Assembly (NCBI GenBank): GCA_022828595.1
Contig: JAKGHH010000003.1
Span: forward strand, 423,973-487,972
Length of the DNA: 64,000 bases
Origin: Nelumbo lutea
Lineage: Eukaryota > Streptophyta > Magnoliopsida > Proteales > Nelumbonaceae
Direction of reading: 5' to 3'
The stretch's first letter is position 1, and every line of letters starts with the position of its first letter. A program made the position numbers and the translations under genes. Below are positions 22,101 through 31,100 of this stretch, piece by piece. The notes beneath the pieces were generated by a model. That model was not told the origin of the DNA, did no database searches, and saw only the letters and a list, made by a program, of their open reading frames with translations.

Positions 22101-25100
22101 CATATGCTTGGTAATACTACTGACTGAAAGAAGGTTAGTATCAAGCTTAGAAACATGCAAAACAGATGATAGGGAGATAGTATCTGAAATCTTGATGTCA
22201 CCCTTCCCAGAAATAGGAACCAGGGAGCCATCAGCAATAGATACCTTATCCCTACCAGAAGACAAATGGTAAGTAGTAAACAATGAAGGCAAGCTAGTCA
22301 TGTGATCAGATGCACCCGAGTCTATTACCCAACAAGGTTCAGTAGTACCTGGAACTGAGACATGATAGTCTGAAGCATGAGTACCTGAATGGGCGAAGGC
22401 AGATGTGACAGGGGCTGATGGAGGCTGTGGTGGCTGAGCTGAATTTCCAACCTCCTTTTCTAGTTGTATTAGGGCAGCCCAAACTGCAGCTGAGTTCTCC
22501 AAAGATGTTCCTTTTGTGCCAGATGAGGATGCTGAATCAGTGTTCATGGCTACATGAGCAGTGCCCTTCTTGTTTCTCAACTTCGCAGGAACCAAGTGGG
22601 GATGCAGTTTCCAACATGTCTCTTTTGTATGTTTGGGTTTCTTACAATGTTCACATACTACATCCTTCTTGTCTTCCTTCCTCCTATCCTTCTTTGAATC
22701 ACCCCCCTAATTTGGGTGTAGCCGCTACAAAGGCTGATGTGGGTGTGTGAGGTTGCATCATAACCTTCCTTCTGGTCTCTTCACTGTGTACAAATGAGTA
22801 AGCCTGAGAGAGAGTTACACTGTCTCTAGTCAAAATCTGCTGCCTCACAATATCATATTCTGAGTTCAGTCCTGCCAGGAACTCAAACACTCTGTTTGTC
22901 TCGATGTGCTTTCTATGGGTCTGAGCATCTTTGGGACTCTCCCACTCAAGAGTCTCTAAGTGATCAATCTCATGCCACAAGGACTTCAAGGTAGAGAAGT
23001 AGACCGACACCAGTTTCTCTCATTGTTTAAGTGTGTTCACTTCACATTTCAATTCATATGCTCTGGCAACATTAAGGGGTTGGGAGTAAGTTTCTTTCAT
23101 AACATCCCATATCTCCTTAGCTGTCTTTGCCCACAGATAATTCCGGCTAATATGAGGCTGCATAGAATTACACAGCCATGTAATAACCAAGTAGTTTTCT
23201 TGCAGCTACTTGGTATATGTCGGGTCTCCCTTGGAAGGTTCTTTCATATCTCCCAGGAGGTACCCTAATTTACCTCTTCCACCAATAGCCATCATGGCTG
23301 ATTGGGCCCTTTCCAAATAGTTTGATCCATCAAACTTTACGGTCGTAATCTGACCACCCATCTCAGAAATACCACCATAACTGATGTTCCCAAGGATGCT
23401 TTCTGCCTGAATTTTAGACTCCATTTCTGTCAAGTCTCAAAACAGCACTTGAACCACCAATCACAATCAAAAACAGTATAGGCCTGATCTGTATTCTCAG
23501 TGTATGTGCACAAAACTGAAATAATTCTGATCTGAAACCAACTGGCCAACACATCAGTAGCTGTCCGTAGATCTCTAACCCCTTAGAACTCTGAGAACAA
23601 CTTAAAAAAGAAACTGATATGCTAGGGAAAGTTAGGGTTTTAATCAGTCCTGAAAGGAAGCAATTCAGTCGCACATTCCAAACTGTATAGATGAGCTTGC
23701 AGTAGGGTTAATAAGAAACCCTAGAATCTGATCGGACCTACCAATAAACTTAAGAGTAGCTCTAGGTAGATCACAGGGTTCAGTCAAACACTAGGGCTTG
23801 CCGCAGATCACTTTCAAACCCTAGAGTAGAGAGAAACATAGTTCGGTCCAGGGTTTGCTGTAAAACCCTAGTGAATCGAAGAGAGAAAGAACTAGAATGG
23901 TTCGACCTTCCCCTCCAGATAGGTCCAACCTATCTTCTCTGATAGAACTTCTCTTAGGAAGTAAACAACTTACAAGGAAAATTTTTCGCTGCCTTCTAGG
24001 GTTACTTGAACCCTAGTCTTCTCTGATCCTTCCTGACCACCAACACTCTGCAACCCTAGCAAGTTTCCAACAGCTGCTAGCACCTCTGGCGATCTCCAAG
24101 AATTAGTCTGCGAACTCCTCCTTTTCAGCTTTCAGTCCTAGGAGATTCTCATGTGGTCGGCTGGTATTAGACTCGCATGAAAAACCCCAACTTGGCTCTG
24201 ATACCATGTAGGTTTTCAGGACTGCTATTCAGTCTTGAACACTAAGAGATTTTAGGTTCGATGAGAAGAGAAAGTGAAGAAGTAGAAGAAAGAGTGGTGA
24301 AAGAACAGTAGAACACAGATTTTGAGGAGAAGAACAGAATGTCAATCTTTTGCCGCCGCCACTTTAAGTTAATATATATATGTTATGCTAGTTACATGAA
24401 AGGACATATCTGCCCTTGGTGTTTACATCATAACTGCTAACAAATAACAAACAATATAAAACTGAAACTAGGAATAACAGAATAGCAAAATGACCACAGC
24501 TGTGGGGCCCACATCAATGTTCTCTACAGCCTCTAAGAAAAATAGAACACAAGCAAGGTGGGCACCTCCTCTAGAAGGTTGTAAAGTTGAGCTTTGATGG
24601 TAGTAGCATTGCAGGGGTTTTGAGGGACATGGACAGCAACATTATGCCTTTATTCTCAAGTCCAGTGGGAGTTGGAGACTCAAGAAGGGCTGAAATACTA
24701 GCAGTTGTACAAGGCCTACAGATTGCTAACCAACTTGGGGTGAGAACTTACTAGTAGAAAGAGACTCAGTTGGTAGTGGGTTGGCTTCTGAATCCAAACA
24801 ATGCTGTTTGGGGCTACAGAGATCTCCTGAAAAAGGTAAAATGGATAACAAGGAATATAGCAATCAATTTCCAGTGGATTAGCAGATCAGTAAATGCTTT
24901 GGCAATCTCATTGGCTAAACAAGGGGTTTCTCGGGTTTCTTTGTATTGGGCTAATCTATAGTTCTGTTCTGTTAATTGATAAGATTTGGGTTTGTGCTCA
25001 TCCAATGGAGAGGTAGCATCTCATGCCTCCTCCAAGGCTAATTGTACTCTTCTTTTTTTTTTTTCTCCCTAATAAAACTACTTATTCATTCATCATTTTT

Positions 25101-28100
25101 TTTTTTAAGGAGGGGTGAGAAGGAGAGGAATTTGGAGATGATGATTGAATTCATTACTCTTAGAGCTGCACATTGGGCAAAAACTTTGAAACTCTTTTCA
25201 AACTTTAAACTGGAGGACTTCGGCAAGAGCTAGGGTCAATAGCTGGCTCTTCCTATAGAAAACAAAATTTCTAGAGGTTTGGTCATCCCCAGTGGTTCAT
25301 TGGAAGAAATTGAACTTTGATAGTAGTCTGTGGGTATTCCGGGTCCCTGAAGAATTAAAGGGGTTATTAGGGATGAAGGCAGCATTAATTGTGCCTTGTT
25401 TTCATGCCTGATTTAGCAAGGTGACTTGGTGAAAGTGGAATTTATGGGTTTGCTAAAGCCAAAGATCTGGAAATTAGTGGTTTGATTGGTGAAAGTGATC
25501 AGAAGATGGTTGCGGGTTGGTTGAAAAAAGGCAAGGGGGTGACTTGGCAGCTTAGGAATGAATTCAGGCGCTTTAAATAGCTGTCAAAAGACATGAACAT
25601 GCAAGTATATTGGGTTAGAAGATCTGAATCGTTTAGCAAATGGTCTAGCTAAGCAAGGGGTTCAGAGACAACATATGTGCTGGGTACTAGTGTAATAAGG
25701 ATTGTGTGGCTTGCCCTGTATTGGGCTTGGTAGTTTCTCACAACTTGTTGCATTCCTTTCTTTTAAATATTGATGAATGATTTTTTCTGTGGTTGCTGAT
25801 AAAAAAGGCTTATTAGCAACATCATAATTATATCTTACAATTTAGGAATGGAAATCAGGTATTTCAGATGAAATTGATGGCAAGCAAATAGTGGAAAATA
25901 TATCTATTTACTTTGATCATGTCTACCTTTTCCATTTAGTCAAGTCTAATTATTTTCTTTGATCAGTAAAAATTATAATTGTAAAGTGTCAAGATTACAA
26001 TTGAACCCAATCCAATCCAATCCAAGTCTTTTTTATCATAAGTTTCTTTGATCAATAAAAATGGTAATTGTAAATACAACTCAGGCCAGGTTGGGTTAGG
26101 TTGATGTCCAACTCAAGCCCAACCTGAGGTAAGGTACCTCAAACGTAATTGAACCCAATCCAAGCCTCAAACTAATAAATGAATGAGAAAAAGTAAAAAA
26201 ATTCAAATCCATAAAAAGTCAAAAGCTTTAATAGGCTAGCAGTAGCAATTAGGTTTTTAGGGTTAGGTTTAGTATTGTTTTGAGAAATGAAATTATAGGT
26301 TTTTTTTTAAGTTAAAACTACCTAAAAGATTTGATGATATTCAGTGATATTAATAGATGCGAAGGTTTTCAGTCCAAGGTTAGAGGAGGAGAAGAAGAGT
26401 AGATAAGAAATGGTCCACAACTTACTCTTCCCAGCCCCAACTGTGTATTTAAATGAGAGATTTCAGAATACAAGAAAGTACAAAGCTGCCCCCTGTTGGT
26501 AGGCAGTAAGAAATAGGTAACACAATACAACCTCAAACCCATTAAGTATTATATCAGAAAGATATACCAAGAAAGAACAATATAGCCCAGCCCATAACTT
26601 ATGGCCCGCAACAATCTCCTTCAAGCTGAGCATAGATATCTATCATGCCCAGCATGCACAACTCTTTAAATTTGGCACTAGATAACATTTGGGTGAAGAC
26701 ATCGGCCAATAGTCATAGGTCTCTTGATTACAAATTTTTCTCTAATAAAATGCTTTCCCAGCCCATAACTTATGGCCCGCAACAATCTCCTTCAAGCTGA
26801 GCATAGATATCTATCATGCCCAGCATGCACAACTCTTTAAATCTGGCACTAGATAACACTTGGGTGAAGACATCGGCCAATAGTCATAGGTCTCTTGATT
26901 ACAAAATTTTCTCTATTAAAATGCTTGTCAACTCAATATGTTTGGTCTTGTCATTGTCGAACTGGATTATTGGTAATATTGATGGCTGCTTCATTGCCAA
27001 TAAAGCTTCAAGGGACCAAAAATTTCCATTCCTAATTCTTCAGCAAGACAGAATCCACAACAATTCAACCACTCTATGTGCCATTGATCTATATTTTGCT
27101 TCAACACTGAATTTAGCAACAATTATTTGCCTTTTGTTTCTCTAGGTAACCTAGTTGTAGATCCCTTGTTTCCCGTAGGCCCTGTCCATTCATCTTTAAA
27201 ATATGCCTCAATTTCTAATCTACCATGTTTCTTAAATAGTAAACCCTTTCTAGGCAAGTCTTTAGGCATTTGAGAATTCTTTCAACAACCTTCACGTGTG
27301 AGACTTTTGGAGCATGCATAAATTGACTCATGATATGCACAACCTATGCAATATTTGGTATGGTGTGAGAATGATAAAGAAGCTTACCCACTAGATGTTG
27401 ATATCTCTCTTTATCATTATATAGCTTCTCATCCCCCTCTTTGTAACCCATTGGAAGGAGTATTAACTAAAGACAAGGTAGACAACACAAAGGAGTGATA
27501 AGCAGGGGACAAGTTGGAATAGGAGACAAACTTAGAAATGGGATGAATGTTGCATGAACAAACAGATTTCTGAAGAGTAATAGGAAGATCCAAATTAAAT
27601 GAAGAAATACCTTGATCAAATTGAGAGATATCCAATTGGTTGTGGTCATCAGTTAGAGGGTCTTTACCTCTCTTTCTTTCCTTCTGTTAACACTTAACTC
27701 ATCTTCATTTCTCTTGCCATCTCAAGCAGCGACAATCGGAGTCATAGTAGTCTCATCTGGAGTTATTGGAGTCTCTTCATACATATCATGACTATGTAGA
27801 TCAGGAGAAGAAGATGAAAGAGTAGTAGGAGTAGGCAGACACAAGGATTCACCTCTGAGGAGGTCTCTTTCACCCCACTAGTTTCCCCCTTGAAGTAAAT
27901 TTCAGGTAGCTTTAAGGAATGTGACTCAAAGAAGGTGACATCCTTGGTAATAAACTTCATTCTAGTATGATGATCAAGACATTTGTAACCCTTTTGAGTT
28001 GGAGAATAACCAAGCAAGATTCCCCCAATAGCCTTGGGATCCAATTTTGATCTTTAAGGATCCTTGACATGAAAATTTAGGTAGGTTAAGGCAAAGGATA

Positions 28101-31100
28101 AAATAGGAGTCTTGATGCCCAACACCTTGGATGGCATCTTGTTGATTAGATATGATGTAGAAATTTCTTTGGAACTTTGTATTGAGATAATAGTGCTTGA
28201 GTTGTTAAGGTGCCTTCATCTTCAAGGAATAAGTTTAGAGAATGTTTAAAATACTTAGTTGAATTGTTTGATCTTTTTCCCAAACTTAGTTTCTACCATC
28301 TTATAGAAAACCATAGCAAGGTGTAAAATGTCGATGTCGATGGAAATGTTGCTTACCAAAATATAGGACAACTTTTCCATCAAATAATAAAAGATCTGCT
28401 TTGCCTTTCCATGTTGTCTTTTCTGATGTTTGGGGCCTTGTAAACATACCTACTGAGGGTGAGTACAAGTATTTTATCAGCTTTATTGAGATTATTTGAG
28501 ATACACTTGGATATATCCTATGCATTCCAGAGAAGAGGTATTCAAGATTGTGCAAGGTTTCCACCACATGGTTTTTACTTAATTTCATGTTGAAGTCCAA
28601 ATTTTCCGATCGGATAATGTGAAGGAATATTTCCATCATGACTTAGCTGAGTTTTTCTCCTCTCATGGATCTCTTCATAGAAACTCGTGTGCCAGAACAC
28701 CACAACAAAATGGTGTTGCCGAAAGGAAGAATCAACATCTTGAAGTTTCTCATAGTGTGATGTTTCACATGAATGTTCCTAAACGATTTTGAGTTGGTGT
28801 TGTGATGGCCACAACTTATGTTATCAATCGAATGTCATCACGCCTCTTGCAATACAAGGCCCCACATCAACATATTTTCCCTCAATCCCCTTTATTTTCT
28901 ATTCCTCTACGTGCGTTTGGTTGTAAGTGTCTTGTTCATGATCTATCTCCAAACCGGGGTAAATTGGATCCCAAGTCGGTTTCATGTGCTTTCTTGGGTT
29001 ATCCATCTTCCCAAAAGGAATACAAATGCTTCAGTCCTGTCACACATAAGTACTTTGTATCGATGGATGTGTCCTTTTTTTAATCTGAATCCTTCTTCCA
29101 AGCCTCTCCTTAGGGGGAGAACAGTGTGAAGGAGGAGAGGCAAGCTCCTCAAGTTTCTCTTCCCTTTATTCTTGACTCCTCTCCATTCTTTGTCTTCTTG
29201 AGGCGTTGTAAGGGACAACTGAATTCAAAGGCTATGGAGCAGCTTGAGACTATACATCTAACACCATCTTTCTCCTTGAAGGAAAATCTAGGTACTCTTG
29301 TTCCCTTTGACATTATTGAACCTATTGCTATTGATGATTTTACTAATGATCTTGATGTCCCAATTGCTCATAGGAAGGGAGTTAGATCATGTACGACTAA
29401 GCATCCTATTGCTCAGTTCTAGTCTCGTGAAAACATTGCAGCCTCATTTTGTGCCTTTTTTACTGCCATTGATTGTGTTTCCATTCCCAAAGTGTTGCAA
29501 AAGCCTTATCTATACCTGAATGGACAGATGCAATGAAGAAATTGGTGCTCTACACAAAAACAACACTTGGGAGTTGGTGAATCTTCTTGAAGGCAAGGAG
29601 CTAGTGGGGTGCAAGTGGGTATTCACAGTAAAGCACAGAGTAGATGGGTCGGTTGAGAGGTATAAGGCCAAGTTAGTTGCAAAAAGGTATACACAGGTAT
29701 ATGGGGTCGATTATGCAAAAACATTTACCCCAGTTGCTAAAATGAACACTATTTGAATTATACTATCCTTGGCTGTTGACTTTGATTGGGAACTCCACCA
29801 ACTGGTCATAAAAAATGTGTTCTTGAATGGGGATTTGGAAGAAGAAGTTTACATGGTTCAGCCCCTTGGATTTGTAGCACAAGGGTGTGAAGGGAAAGTT
29901 TGCAAACTAAAAAAAAAACCTTTATATGGTTTGGAACAATCCCCAAGGGCCTGGTTCAATAGATTTCACTTGGATCTTCAACAAATTGGGCTCAAGCAGT
30001 GCCAATCTGACCATACCCTGTTTGTCAAAAGAAATCAGAAGAATGTTGTGGTACTGATTGTCTACGTTGATGGCATTGTGATTAACTGATTACTGGGAAT
30101 TGGGACTCTGAGATTCAGAAAGTTAAAGAATCCCTTGCTATGCAGTTTGAGGTGAAAGATCTAGGACAACTACGTTATTTACTTGGTATTGAGGTTGCCC
30201 GCTCACAAAGGGGCATCTTCATTTCTCAAAGGAAGTATGTCCTAGATTTCTTGTAGGACACGAGTAAGTTAGGAGCAAAGCCCGTAGATTCCCCTATTGA
30301 GGAAAACCATCGGCTTGGTGATTGTAATGGAGAACCAATGACAGATGTCAAGAAGTTTCAAAGGTTGGTAGGAAGACTTCTCTACCTCTCATTGACTTTG
30401 CCAAATATAGCTTATGTTGTTGGTGTCCTTAGTTTATGCATGCACCAACATCCTCCCATTTAGAGGTAGCTGAGAGAGTTCTCAAATATCTAAAGAAATA
30501 TCCATGAATTGGGTTACTTTTCAAGAAACATAGTCATATGAAAGTGGAAGTCTACATAGATGCAGGCTGGGTCGGAGCAGTTGATGATAGGAAATCAACT
30601 AGTGGATATTGTACATTTGTTGGTGGAAACTTGGTCACTTGGAGAAGCAAAAAACAAAGTGTAGTGGTCAGATCTAGTGTTGAGGCCGAGTATAGGGCCA
30701 TGGCACATGGAGTTGCTAAAGTGCTATGGGTAAAAAATTTGATTGGAGAGTTGGGTTTTTCTAGTGATGGTCCAATGTCTCTCTATTGTGACAACAGGGC
30801 AACCATTAATATTGCAGCCAATCCAGTTCTTCACGACAGGACCAAGCATATTGAAGTTGACAAGCATTTCATGAAGGAAAAACTTGAAATGGGGAAGTTT
30901 GTACTCCTTACATCAGTTCTAAGGAACAATTGGCTGATGTCCTTACAAAGGGTCTTCACTATTTGCGACATAATGAATTATGTGACAAGTTGGGCATGAT
31001 TGACATATATGCTCAAACTTGAGTTGGAGTGTTGTAACATGTGTCGTACTAGTAGGGCCATTTCTGGTTTTTTCTCTATTATTTGTTATAAGCTGTTGCC

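Larger units (their letters stand above)
18909..24528 (-). mobile_element. Full-length copia element C, same family as B
   Basis: Both LTRs (18909-19112 and 24207-24528), primer site, polypurine tract and all copia domains are present in order on the minus strand, flanked by GCCTC duplications. LTR ends are TGTAG...CTACA. Protein motifs and LTR sequence match element B throughout. The element is inserted in a LINE that lies in the 18.4-kb intron of the Fes1-like gene, in antisense orientation to that gene. Frameshifts and stops disable it, though it is better kept than B. Confidence 0.95.
26358..28200 (-). mobile_element. Copia remnant D (minus strand, RT deleted)
   Basis: Minus-strand order: integrase C-terminus (28044-27763, '[22 protein letters not shown]'), linker (27650-27465, '[20 protein letters not shown]'), then directly the end of RT/RNase H (27430-26620) and a 3' LTR (26358-26613). 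Most of RT is deleted near 27430-27465. It lies head to head with element E. Confidence 0.75.
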
